Origin: Flavobacteriaceae bacterium
GTDB taxonomy: Bacteria > Bacteroidota > Bacteroidia > Flavobacteriales > Flavobacteriaceae
Assembly: GCA_018608735.1 (NCBI GenBank)
Contig: JABAYZ010000167.1
Location: 1 to 17,852, forward strand
Direction: 5' to 3'
DNA: 17,852 bases
Position numbers and translations under genes: made by a program. This document shows positions 7,969 to 14,838 of the stretch, piece by piece. The stretch's first letter is position 1, and every line of letters starts with the position of its first letter. The notes below the pieces were generated by a model. The model was not told where the DNA came from, made no database searches, and saw nothing but the letters and a program-made list of their open reading frames with translations.

Positions 7969-10023
7969 ATGAAATTATTTTCAAAAATCGCATTGGGCTC
8001 CTTTATTTTAGCTCAATTTTTTTGGTCATGCAAGACTGAAAATAACTCAGTAGCTTCATTGGATTCCAACTTTATCACAGTAAGTGCTGAAGAAAATTTC
8101 CCTTTCATGGTCGAGCAATTTGCGGACCTGAAAGTTTTACGGTATCAAATTCCAGGTTGGGAAAATCTAACATTAAAAGAACAAAAACTTGTTTACTATT
8201 TAACTCAGGCCGGTTTGTCTGGACGTGATATTATGTGGGATCAAAATTACCGCTATAATTTAACCATCCGTGCTGCGCTCGAAAATGTATATACCAATTT
8301 TAAAGGCGATAAAAGCACAGCAGATTGGATTGCTTTTGAAGTCTATCTCAAACGTGTTTGGTTTAGTAATGGAATTCATCACCATTATAGTAATGCGAAA
8401 ATGGTTCCTGATTTTACTTCAGAGTATTTGTCCGCTATTTTAACTGCCACAAACACCACTTTAGAAGGTGAAGCTTTTGACGTGATTTTTAATGCTAAAG
8501 ATGCTAAAAAAGTAAACCAAGCTAAAGATGTTGACAACGTTGCAGCATCAGCAGTAAATTTTTATGGGCCTGGAGTAACCAATGCAGATGTAGAATCGTT
8601 TTATTCGAAAATCAGTTCTCCAGATCCTAAAAAGCCGTTATCGTATGGTTTAAATTCTCAACTTGTAAAAATCAATGGAGAATTACAAGAACGTGTGTAT
8701 AAATCTGGCGGACTTTATGGCGAAGCGATTGATGAAATTGTCAAGTGGCTAGAGTTAGCCCAAGGCGTTGCAGAAAATCAAGCCCAAGGCGATGCTTTAG
8801 GGTTACTAATAAAATATTACATTACAGGTGACTTACAAACATGGGACGATTATAATGTAGCATGGACTGCAGCAACCGAGGGAAATATTGACTATATCAA
8901 TAGTTTTATAGAAGTTTATAATGATCCACTAGGCTACAGAGGTTCCTATGAAACGATTGTTCAAATCAAAGATTTTGACATGTCGGCAAAAATGGAAGTA
9001 TTATCTAAAAATGCACAATGGTTCGAGGATAATTCGCCACTGTTTCCAGAACATAAAAAAGAAAATGTTGTAGGGGTTAGTTACAAAACCGTCAATGTTG
9101 CTGGAGAAGCTGGAGATGCGTCGCCAACCACACCAATTGGGGTTAACCTTCCAAATGCAAACTGGATTCGTGCTGCTGTGGGTAGTAAGTCTGTATCTTT
9201 AGGAAACATTATAAATGCATACAATAATTCTGGTAGCTCAGGACGACTCAAAGAATTTGTACATGATGAAGAAGAATATGAACTTGAGAAAAAATATGGT
9301 CAATTAGGCGATAAATTACATACTGCACTTCACGAGGTTGTGGGGCATGCTTCTGGACAATTAAATCCAGGTGTTGGTGAAACCAAAGAAACTTTAAAAA
9401 ATTATGCGTCGACCCTAGAAGAAGGGCGTGCAGATTTAGTTGGTCTTTATTATTTATACAACCCAAAATTACAAGAATTAGGATTGGTAGACGATTGGAA
9501 AGCTGTAGGAACTGCTGCATTTGATGGGTACATTCGAAATGGTTTACTGACGCAATTGATCCGATTGAATTTAGGGGATGACGTAGAAGAAGCGCACATG
9601 CGAAACCGTCAGTGGGTGAGTGCTTGGGCTTATGAAAAAGGGCTTAAAGACAATGTCATTGAGAAAGTAACTCGTGATGGGAAAACGTATTTCAATATCA
9701 ATGACTATGAAAAGTTACATGACTTATTTGGTCAGCTGCTTCGTGAAACACAGCGCATCAAGTCTGAAGGTGATTTTGCAGCAGTCCAAGCTTTGGTAGA
9801 AGATTATGGTGTGAAAGTTGACCAAGTTATTCATGCAGAGGTTTTAGAGCGTAACAAACAATTTACATCTGCAGCCTATGGTGGATTTGTGAACCCCGTA
9901 TTGGTGCCACAAACTGATTCTGATGGTGCTATCACTTCTATTGAGGTGAAGTATGTAAAGAGTTTTGTAGAACAGATGTTGTATTACTCTGACACGTATG
10001 GCTTTTTGCCAGAAGTAAACTAA
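7969..10023 (+). CDS. Dipeptidyl peptidase III-like zinc peptidase (family M49), lipoprotein
   Basis: DPP III removes dipeptides from the N-terminus of short peptides. The two diagnostic zinc motifs are intact: HEVVGH (455-460, the HExxGH form unique to M49) and EEGRAD (484-489, matching EExxR[AG][DE]). The spacing between them is short, as in bacterial members, whereas the animal enzymes have a longer insert. The 684-residue length fits the bacterial family. The N-terminus, MKLFSKIALG followed by a hydrophobic stretch and SCKTENN, is a probable lipoprotein signal with the acylated Cys at 21. The enzyme would then work in the periplasm or at the surface rather than in the cytosol. The lipobox (Phe-Trp-Ser-Cys) is not ideal. 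Such proteins are sometimes mislabelled in databases; the motifs argue for M49. The gene is monocistronic and ends at a strong terminator. Confidence 0.92.
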   Translation: MKLFSKIALGSFILAQFFWSCKTENNSVASLDSNFITVSAEENFPFMVEQFADLKVLRYQIPGWENLTLKEQKLVYYLTQAGLSGRDIMWDQNYRYNLTIRAALENVYTNFKGDKSTADWIAFEVYLKRVWFSNGIHHHYSNAKMVPDFTSEYLSAILTATNTTLEGEAFDVIFNAKDAKKVNQAKDVDNVAASAVNFYGPGVTNADVESFYSKISSPDPKKPLSYGLNSQLVKINGELQERVYKSGGLYGEAIDEIVKWLELAQGVAENQAQGDALGLLIKYYITGDLQTWDDYNVAWTAATEGNIDYINSFIEVYNDPLGYRGSYETIVQIKDFDMSAKMEVLSKNAQWFEDNSPLFPEHKKENVVGVSYKTVNVAGEAGDASPTTPIGVNLPNANWIRAAVGSKSVSLGNIINAYNNSGSSGRLKEFVHDEEEYELEKKYGQLGDKLHTALHEVVGHASGQLNPGVGETKETLKNYASTLEEGRADLVGLYYLYNPKLQELGLVDDWKAVGTAAFDGYIRNGLLTQLIRLNLGDDVEEAHMRNRQWVSAWAYEKGLKDNVIEKVTRDGKTYFNINDYEKLHDLFGQLLRETQRIKSEGDFAAVQALVEDYGVKVDQVIHAEVLERNKQFTSAAYGGFVNPVLVPQTDSDGAITSIEVKYVKSFVEQMLYYSDTYGFLPEVN

Positions 10024-10047
10024 AGCGATTTAATCCTGTACTATTTT

Positions 10048-10084
10048 AAAAGTCACTTATTGTAAACGTTAAGTGGCTTTTTTT
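10048..10084. terminator. Intrinsic terminator, probably bidirectional
   Basis: AAAAGTCACTTA (10048-10059) pairs with TAAGTGGCTTTT (10070-10081), including one G-T wobble, around a loop of about ten bases. It is followed by a T-run to 10084. It lies 25 bases after the peptidase stop. The A-run on the left arm gives T's on the other strand, so it can also end transcription of the minus-strand gene whose stop is at 10083. Confidence 0.82.
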
Positions 10085-10271
10085 AGTACCCTAAAAGAAA
10101 TTTTATGGCTGCAATACCTGCTATAAAACCAACAAAAACCAACAATACCCATAAACTTCCTTTGTAATATTTTTGATGGAGATTAAAATCCTTGCGGTAT
10201 GCATAGATGATAACGCCAATAAAAACAATGGCAAATATAATTCCGAAAGTTAGTTGTCCTCGACTGAACAT
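10083..10271 (-). CDS. Small two-helix membrane protein, 62 residues
   Basis: The protein has two hydrophobic helices (about 8-24 and 40-60) joined by a basic, cytoplasmic-looking loop, YRKDFNLHQKYYKG, with a Tyr-Leu tail. I recall similar short proteins beginning MFSRGQL in other Flavobacteriaceae but know no function for them. The gene has its own candidate -7 box upstream (10303-10310, minus strand) and ends inside the terminator shared with the M49 peptidase. The conserved-looking loop and the gene's independence suggest a real gene rather than chance. Confidence 0.75.
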   Translation of the reverse strand: MFSRGQLTFGIIFAIVFIGVIIYAYRKDFNLHQKYYKGSLWVLLVFVGFIAGIAAIKFLLGY

Positions 10272-10302
10272 AATTATGTATTTTTAGGCTTATAATTCGA
10301 AT

Positions 10303-10310
10303 CAAATTTA
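10303..10310 (-). promoter_or_regulatory. Candidate -7 box for the small membrane protein gene
   Basis: Read on the minus strand this is TAAATTTG, matching TAnnTTTG, 31 bases before the ATG at 10271. No convincing -33 TTG is present. Confidence 0.35.
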
Positions 10311-10383
10311 TAAAAAATTATAAGAACCACATCATGTTTACCCCTTCTTCTTTGTTGGGGTTATATGTATAAAAATCACTAGT

Positions 10384-10770
10384 ATGAAATCTAAAATTAA
10401 TGCAGTTCAAAAATTTCATGAAGCCTTTAAAATTGGCTACAGAACAACTCAAAAAGCTGATTTAGGGAGTTCTAAAAACACCCTTCGTTTTGATTTAATG
10501 AAAGAAGAAAATGAAGAGTATTTAGAAGCTGCGAATAACAATGATATGGTAGAAGTCGCAGATGCCCTAGGCGATATGCTCTATATCCTGTGTGGAACGA
10601 TTATTGAGCATGGAATGCAAGACAAAATAGAAGCTGTTTTTGAAGAAATACAACGCAGTAACATGAGCAAGTTAGGCGACGATGGTCAGCCTATTTACCG
10701 AGAAGACGGCAAAGTATTGAAAGGGCCACATTATTTTAAGCCGAATATTAAACAGATTTTGGAGTCCTAA
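10384..10770 (+). CDS. MazG/HisE-like nucleoside triphosphate pyrophosphohydrolase
   Basis: The 128-residue all-alpha protein carries the metal-binding pattern of the MazG/HisE (phosphoribosyl-ATP pyrophosphohydrolase-like, PF01503) superfamily. EENEE (41-45) sits on one helix and EVADALGD (57-64) on the next, giving the paired ExxE and ExxD acidic sets that hold magnesium. The C-terminal tail, with SNMSKL, a repeated DG and a GPHYFKPN segment, is typical of the small stand-alone group found in many bacteria and phages. The expected reaction is hydrolysis of a nucleoside triphosphate to the monophosphate and pyrophosphate, perhaps for pool cleaning. The substrate is unknown. HisE itself is unlikely because no his genes are near. 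The gene converges on ilvE with a gap of three bases. Confidence 0.85.
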   Translation: MKSKINAVQKFHEAFKIGYRTTQKADLGSSKNTLRFDLMKEENEEYLEAANNNDMVEVADALGDMLYILCGTIIEHGMQDKIEAVFEEIQRSNMSKLGDDGQPIYREDGKVLKGPHYFKPNIKQILES

Positions 10771-10774
10771 AATC
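10755..10774. terminator. Hairpin spanning the mazG-like and ilvE stop codons
   Basis: GATTTTGG (10755-10762) pairs with CTAAAATC (10767-10774), with one G-T wobble, around the loop AGTC. The structure covers the last codons of the plus-strand gene and reaches the stop of the minus-strand gene. No T-run follows on either side, so termination is only a possibility. Its symmetric placement between two facing genes is suggestive. Confidence 0.35.
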
Positions 10775-11826
10775 TATACGTCTACGGTCCAACCAAAAAT
10801 ATCTTTAGCTTTATTCGTTTGAATATCCACGATGCGTTGTTTTAATTGTGATGCTACAGGGTTTTCAAGTTCTGGCAAGTCATAATCGGTGTCTTTAAAT
10901 CCAAAGGTTGCAATCGGAGAAATAACAGCAGCAGTACCCGCACCAAACATTTCTTTTAGGCTTCCGTTTTTGGACGCTTCGACAATTTCAGTAACTGTAA
11001 ATTTTCGAACTTCAACTTTGATACCTTCGTCTTTGGCAATATCTAAAATGCTTTTTCTAGTGATCCCATCTAAAATTCGATCACTTGTTGGGCCAGTAAT
11101 AAGCGTATCATTTATACGAACAAAAATATTCATAGCGCCTGCTTCTTCGATATATTCGTGCGTATTGTCATCTGTCCAAATTACTTGGTCATAGCCTTTA
11201 TCAATGGCGAGCTGTGTAGGGTAAAACTGCCCAGCATAGTTCCCACCAGCTTTGGCAAATCCAACACCACCATTTGCCGAACGGGAGTAGTTTTGTTCAA
11301 TCAATACCTTTACTTTTCCTGCGAAATAAGCCCCTGAAGGTGCAGTGCAAATTATAAATTTATAAGCATTAGCGGGTGAGGCATGAAACCCTTCACCTGT
11401 TGCAAACATAATGGGTCTGATATAAAGTGAACTTCCATCTTGTGTTGGAATCCATTGCTCATCGACTTTTAGTAATGCTTTCAAGCCCTCCATGAATACT
11501 GCTTCAGGTAATTCAGGAATTGACAGTCGTTTGGCAGAAATATTAAAACGTTTAAAATTCTCGTCCGGACGAAACAACCATGTTTTTTTATCAGAATCTT
11601 TGTAGGCTTTCATGCCTTCAAAAATAGATTGTCCATAATGAAAAATCTTTGCTGATGGCATTAATGAAATGGGTTCAAAAGGCACAATTTCAGGACTACC
11701 CCAAGCGCCGTTTTTATAATCACAGACTAACATATGGTCAGAAAAAACAGTTCCAAATCCAAGATTCTTAAAATCTATACTATCAATTTTTGATTCTGTT
11801 GTTCGGGTTACTTTTAATGTGCTCAT
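10774..11826 (-). CDS. ilvE: Branched-chain amino acid aminotransferase
   Basis: This PLP enzyme (fold type IV) exchanges amino groups between Val, Leu or Ile and 2-oxoglutarate in the cytoplasm. The 350-residue length and the motifs place it in the longer, eukaryote-like BCAT group: FHYGQSIFEGMKAY (62-75), the PLP lysine in FAKAGGNYAGQ (Lys at 192), EEAGAMNIF (227-235), and LDGITRKSIL further on. It stands alone and not in an ilv-leu operon. It has its own promoter on the minus strand with both -33 and -7 elements, and it converges on the pyrophosphohydrolase gene. The start at 11826 gives a normal MSTLKV N-terminus 27 bases downstream of the -7 box. Confidence 0.95.
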   Translation of the reverse strand: MSTLKVTRTTESKIDSIDFKNLGFGTVFSDHMLVCDYKNGAWGSPEIVPFEPISLMPSAKIFHYGQSIFEGMKAYKDSDKKTWLFRPDENFKRFNISAKRLSIPELPEAVFMEGLKALLKVDEQWIPTQDGSSLYIRPIMFATGEGFHASPANAYKFIICTAPSGAYFAGKVKVLIEQNYSRSANGGVGFAKAGGNYAGQFYPTQLAIDKGYDQVIWTDDNTHEYIEEAGAMNIFVRINDTLITGPTSDRILDGITRKSILDIAKDEGIKVEVRKFTVTEIVEASKNGSLKEMFGAGTAAVISPIATFGFKDTDYDLPELENPVASQLKQRIVDIQTNKAKDIFGWTVDV

Positions 11827-11852
11827 TTGTTTGCTTTAACTTTAGGTTCTTA

Positions 11853-11881
11853 CAAATTTACAGAAATAAATGTTTCGACAA
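11853..11881 (-). promoter_or_regulatory. ilvE promoter (-33 and -7 elements)
   Basis: On the minus strand, TTG at 11881-11879 is followed after 18 bases by TAAATTTG at 11860-11853. This is a good match to the flavobacterial consensus TTG-N17-23-TAnnTTTG, and it lies 27 bases before the ilvE ATG. Apart from the element before grpE it is the only clear two-part promoter I found in the window. Confidence 0.6.
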
Positions 11882-11931
11882 TATGAATCTTCAAAAACTT
11901 CTTATATTTATGCGTAATTCAAAATAAATCC

Positions 11932-12429
11932 ATGAAAAACACTTTTTATATATTTTTATTATACATATCTGTATTTTCCTGTAAACAAAAAGTACATGAA
12001 GGGCAACCACCAATACAGGTAAAATCAATAGTCTACGATGCGTATGGTGCCGCTATGGATACCCAATCGGTTCGTCCCATGAGCGACTTAGTAACGTCAT
12101 TGTCTACAATGCGTCAAACGGACACAGTATTTGCGAAAGTAGAAGGAAAGATCAAAGAGGTGTGTTCTAGTAAAGGGTGTTGGATGACACTTGATACAGG
12201 ATCTGATAAAGAGCTGATGGTACGTTTTAAAGACTATGGTTTTTTTATGCCTTTAGATGCTAAAGGAAAGGTTATTATTAATGGGAAGGCCTATGTTTCT
12301 GAAACATCTATTGAAGAATTAAGGCACTATGCAAAAGATGCAGCTGCTTCACAATTAGAAATTGAAGCGATTATCAGTCCAGAAATAACCTACAGTTTTG
12401 AAGCTGATGCTGTACTTTTAGAAAACTAA
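11932..12429 (+). CDS. DUF4920 family lipoprotein
   Basis: The 165-residue protein begins with a lipoprotein signal (MKNTFYIF, a hydrophobic core, and VFSC with the acylated Cys at 17). The mature domain fits DUF4920, a small beta-rich domain common in Bacteroidota. Its hallmark is the EVCSSKGCWMTL segment (about 82-93), with two cysteines that could bind metal or form a disulfide. Then come RFKDYGFFMPLDAKGK and a C-terminal ITYSFEADAVLLEN. The family's function is unknown. The gene is six bases upstream of mnmD and probably shares its transcript, though no functional link is apparent. Only a poor -7 match (TATATTTA, 11903-11910) precedes it. Confidence 0.85.
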   Translation: MKNTFYIFLLYISVFSCKQKVHEGQPPIQVKSIVYDAYGAAMDTQSVRPMSDLVTSLSTMRQTDTVFAKVEGKIKEVCSSKGCWMTLDTGSDKELMVRFKDYGFFMPLDAKGKVIINGKAYVSETSIEELRHYAKDAAASQLEIEAIISPEITYSFEADAVLLEN

Positions 12430-12435
12430 TTAGTT

Positions 12436-13119
12436 ATGAAGCGCAGCATTATCACCACTTCAGACGGCTCAAAAACGATTCAGATTGAAGACTGGGACGA
12501 GCAGTACCACTCCATACATGGCGCCATTCAAGAGGCTCAACATGTATTTATTAAAACCGGACTCCATCATTTTTTAAATTTATATCAACCCGATAAACTC
12601 TCTATTCTTGAAATTGGATTTGGAACGGGGCTCAATGCATTTATTACAGCCTTGGAGGCACAAGCGCATAATGTTCAAATTCTCTACGAAGGGGTAGAGG
12701 CATATCCGGTTTTAGCGGAGGAGATTTTACAATTAAACTACGGCTCCTTAATCGATGCAGATCAGCAGTTAGTTTTTGATACACTTCATCAAATACCTTG
12801 GGCGGAATTGCATCCAATTAACACTTGTTTTTCATTAAAAAAACGACGACAATTTTTTACTGATTTAGAGGATGAAAATACATTTAACCTCATTTATTTT
12901 GATGCTTTTGGAGCACGAGTTCAACCAGAGTTGTGGACAGAATCCATTTTTAAAATTATGTTTAATGCCTTAAAAAGCAACGGAGTTTTAGTCACCTATG
13001 CAGCCAAGGGCAGTGTACGTCGTGCCATGCAGGCGGTCGGTTTTGTAGTCGAACGCTTAGAAGGCCCACCTGGAAAACGCGAAATGTTGAGAGCTACCAA
13101 GCTTTCAAAAGATTGTTAG
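12436..13119 (+). CDS. mnmD: tRNA (mnm5s2U34) methyltransferase MnmD, stand-alone
   Basis: MnmD makes the last methyl transfer (nm5s2U to mnm5s2U, using SAM) at the wobble uridine of tRNAs such as Lys, Glu and Gln. In E. coli this activity is the N-terminal half of the fused enzyme MnmC. Here the protein has 227 residues and only the methyltransferase domain, with no FAD oxidase half. Motifs are the SAM-binding EIGFGTGLN (59-67), the acidic EGVEAYP (85-91), the catalytic-site DAFGARVQPELW (156-167) and a C-terminal GPPGKREML (210-218). Stand-alone MnmD is known in other bacteria lacking MnmC2. It follows the DUF4920 gene by six bases on the same strand. Confidence 0.9.
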   Translation: MKRSIITTSDGSKTIQIEDWDEQYHSIHGAIQEAQHVFIKTGLHHFLNLYQPDKLSILEIGFGTGLNAFITALEAQAHNVQILYEGVEAYPVLAEEILQLNYGSLIDADQQLVFDTLHQIPWAELHPINTCFSLKKRRQFFTDLEDENTFNLIYFDAFGARVQPELWTESIFKIMFNALKSNGVLVTYAAKGSVRRAMQAVGFVVERLEGPPGKREMLRATKLSKDC

Positions 13120-13199
13120 TGTTTACCTAATAAATAAGACCGGAAGCTTAAAGTATTGTTAAACCTATTCGAATTCAATTTTTTAGATGGGGTTATCAC

Positions 13200-13207
13200 T
13201 AATTTTG
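13200..13207 (+). promoter_or_regulatory. -7 box just upstream of the SDR gene
   Basis: TAATTTTG matches TAnnTTTG and ends only five bases before the ATG at 13213. A transcript from here would be leaderless or nearly so. No -33 TTG is found at the usual distance, so it may be a chance match. Confidence 0.3.
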
Positions 13208-13212
13208 TAGGG

Positions 13213-14124
13213 ATGGGACAAACACTTTTAATTACTGGAGCGACGGGCTTGGTTGGTAAAGCATTGGTAAAACACTGTTTATCCGAAGGCTATACCATAC
13301 ATTACTTAACCACTCGTAAATCCAAGATAGAATCTAAAAATAACTACAAAGGATTTTATTGGAACCCACAAGAAAATACAATAGACATTGGTTGTTTTGA
13401 AGGGGTAGAGGTGATTCTTAATTTAGCAGGATCATCCATTGCTCAGCGTTGGACTAATAGTGCTAAAGCCTTTATTTTATCCAGTCGAACCGATGCCTTA
13501 GCTTTGTTACATTCAAGTATTGAAATGCACAAATTTCCTGTCAAACATATCATTTCAGCGAGTGCGATTGGCATTTATCCAGATTCCAAAACACGCTACT
13601 ACGACGAGAAATTTCAAGGCACAGATGCTAATTTTTTACGATTGGTAGTGAAATCATGGGAAGGCAGTTTACAGCCTTTTCAGTCTCTTGGTGTTAAAAC
13701 GACAGCACTACGTATTGGAATTGTATTGGACACACATGAAGGAGCATTGCCTAAAATCATGGGTCCTATTAAACACTATTTTGGTGCGGCTTTAGGTACA
13801 GGCGACCAATGGCAATCTTGGATTCATATTGATGATCTAGTGCGCTTATTTATGTTTGTGTTAGAATCAAAATTAGAAGGTGTATACAATGCTGTGGCAC
13901 CAAATCCTGTACAACAAGTGGAGCTTACAAAATTAATTGCAAAAATCCTTCAGCGTCCATTGGTATTGCCTAATGTTCCTGAATTTGCGCTCCGATTTAT
14001 GTTGGGAGAAATGCGCGCCATTGCCCTAGAAAGTCAACGTGTTTGTGCCGCCAAAATTCAAGAGACAGGTTTTAAATTTAATTACCTCGAACTGGAACCC
14101 GCTCTAGAAGATCTGATTGCCTAA
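13213..14124 (+). CDS. TIGR01777-type SDR/epimerase family protein (YfcH/SDR39U1-like)
   Basis: This is an extended short-chain dehydrogenase of 303 residues. The N-terminal dinucleotide-binding glycine motif GATGLVG is at 9-15. It is followed by NLAGSSIAQRWT (70-81), SASAIGIYPDSK (115-126), ALRIGIVLD (165-173) and WIHIDDLVRL (203-212). The C-terminal block from about 250 (LPNVPEFALRFMLGEM) is the DUF1731 segment diagnostic of this family. Substrate and product are not established; despite the name, epimerase activity is unproven. I start it at the ATG at 13213 because homologues begin directly with the TLLITGATG strand. An in-frame TTG at 13156 would add 19 residues without homology. It follows mnmD by 93 bases. 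Confidence 0.9.
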   Translation: MGQTLLITGATGLVGKALVKHCLSEGYTIHYLTTRKSKIESKNNYKGFYWNPQENTIDIGCFEGVEVILNLAGSSIAQRWTNSAKAFILSSRTDALALLHSSIEMHKFPVKHIISASAIGIYPDSKTRYYDEKFQGTDANFLRLVVKSWEGSLQPFQSLGVKTTALRIGIVLDTHEGALPKIMGPIKHYFGAALGTGDQWQSWIHIDDLVRLFMFVLESKLEGVYNAVAPNPVQQVELTKLIAKILQRPLVLPNVPEFALRFMLGEMRAIALESQRVCAAKIQETGFKFNYLELEPALEDLIA

Positions 14125-14182
14125 ATCGGTCGTTTGATAACAAATACTATTTTTGATAAGCTCAAGTCATAAAAATACTTTG

Positions 14183-14222
14183 TGACATTTTGACATTTTA
14201 GTAATAATGGCAGTACTTTTGC
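14183..14222 (+). promoter_or_regulatory. grpE-dnaJ promoter: tandem TGACATTT with -24/-12 and -33/-7 elements
   Basis: Two exact direct copies of TGACATTT lie at 14183-14190 and 14191-14198. Ten bases later comes TGGCA-N6-TTGC (14208-14222). The GG and GC are twelve bases apart, which is the exact geometry of a sigma-54 -24/-12 promoter. The same stretch also contains TACTTTTG (14214-14221), a Bacteroidota -7 box. TTTG (14189-14192) lies 21 bases upstream of it as a possible -33. Which sigma factor is used cannot be decided by eye. The TGACATTT pair is a likely regulator-binding site. The leader to the grpE ATG at 14271 is about 40 bases. Confidence 0.6.
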
Positions 14223-14270
14223 CATTGGTTATAAAACAAAAATTAATCACCCAACGCGTTAATACATACG

Positions 14271-14807
14271 ATGAGTAAAAAAGAAACTAAAGTGGAAGCA
14301 GAGCTTCCAGAAGAAATTATAGGAAATGAAACGGCTACTGAAGAAACAGTTGAACTCTCGGTAGAGGAACAATTGTCAGCCGATTTAGCACAAGAAAAAG
14401 ACAAGTTTTTACGTCTATTTGCAGAGTTTGAAAACTACAAACGTCGTACGACCAAAGAACGTATTGAATTATTTTCTACAGCCAGTCAAGATGTGATTAA
14501 GGCCTTATTGCCTGTATTGGACGATTTTGACCGTGCTTTATTAGAAATGTCTAAAATTGAACCTACTGAACTTTCAAAAGGGGTGGAGCTGATTAAAAAT
14601 AAACTATCATCCACACTCGAACAAAAAGGGTTGGAGCTTGTAGAGGTGAATTCTGGAGATGTATTTAATGCAGATGATCATGAGGCCATTACTCAAATTC
14701 CAGCTCCTACAGACGATATGAAAGGCAAAATCATTGATGTGATTGAAAAAGGTTACAAGCTAGGGGATAAAGTGATTCGTTTTCCAAAAGTAGTTATTGG
14801 GAACTAA
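14271..14807 (+). CDS. grpE: Nucleotide exchange factor GrpE
   Basis: GrpE dimers release ADP from DnaK so that the chaperone cycle can continue. The 178-residue protein begins with an acidic disordered stretch (1-38), continues with the long dimerising helix (about 38-75, including FAEFENYKRRTTKER) and ends in the beta-wing. The C-terminal signature is visible: DDHEAITQIP (135-144), then KGKIIDVIEKGYKLGDKVIR (151-170) and FPKVVIG. It is the first gene after the composite heat-shock-like promoter and is followed by dnaJ after 31 bases. dnaK is not in the window. Confidence 0.97.
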   Translation: MSKKETKVEAELPEEIIGNETATEETVELSVEEQLSADLAQEKDKFLRLFAEFENYKRRTTKERIELFSTASQDVIKALLPVLDDFDRALLEMSKIEPTELSKGVELIKNKLSSTLEQKGLELVEVNSGDVFNADDHEAITQIPAPTDDMKGKIIDVIEKGYKLGDKVIRFPKVVIGN

Positions 14808-14838
14808 TTTAATTAAGATATAAAACTACAATACCGAA

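Noticed and set aside
9248..9520. Minus-strand open frame opposite the zinc motifs of the M49 peptidase
   Set aside because: The opposite strand encodes HEVVGH and EEGRAD in frame; the antisense translation has no recognisable features.
10889..11194. Plus-strand open frame inside ilvE
   Set aside because: It is a shadow of the conserved aminotransferase reading frame, with no independent start signals.
13156..13212. N-terminal extension of the SDR protein from a TTG codon
   Set aside because: The 19 extra residues have no resemblance to the family, and the glycine motif sits at the expected distance from the ATG at 13213.
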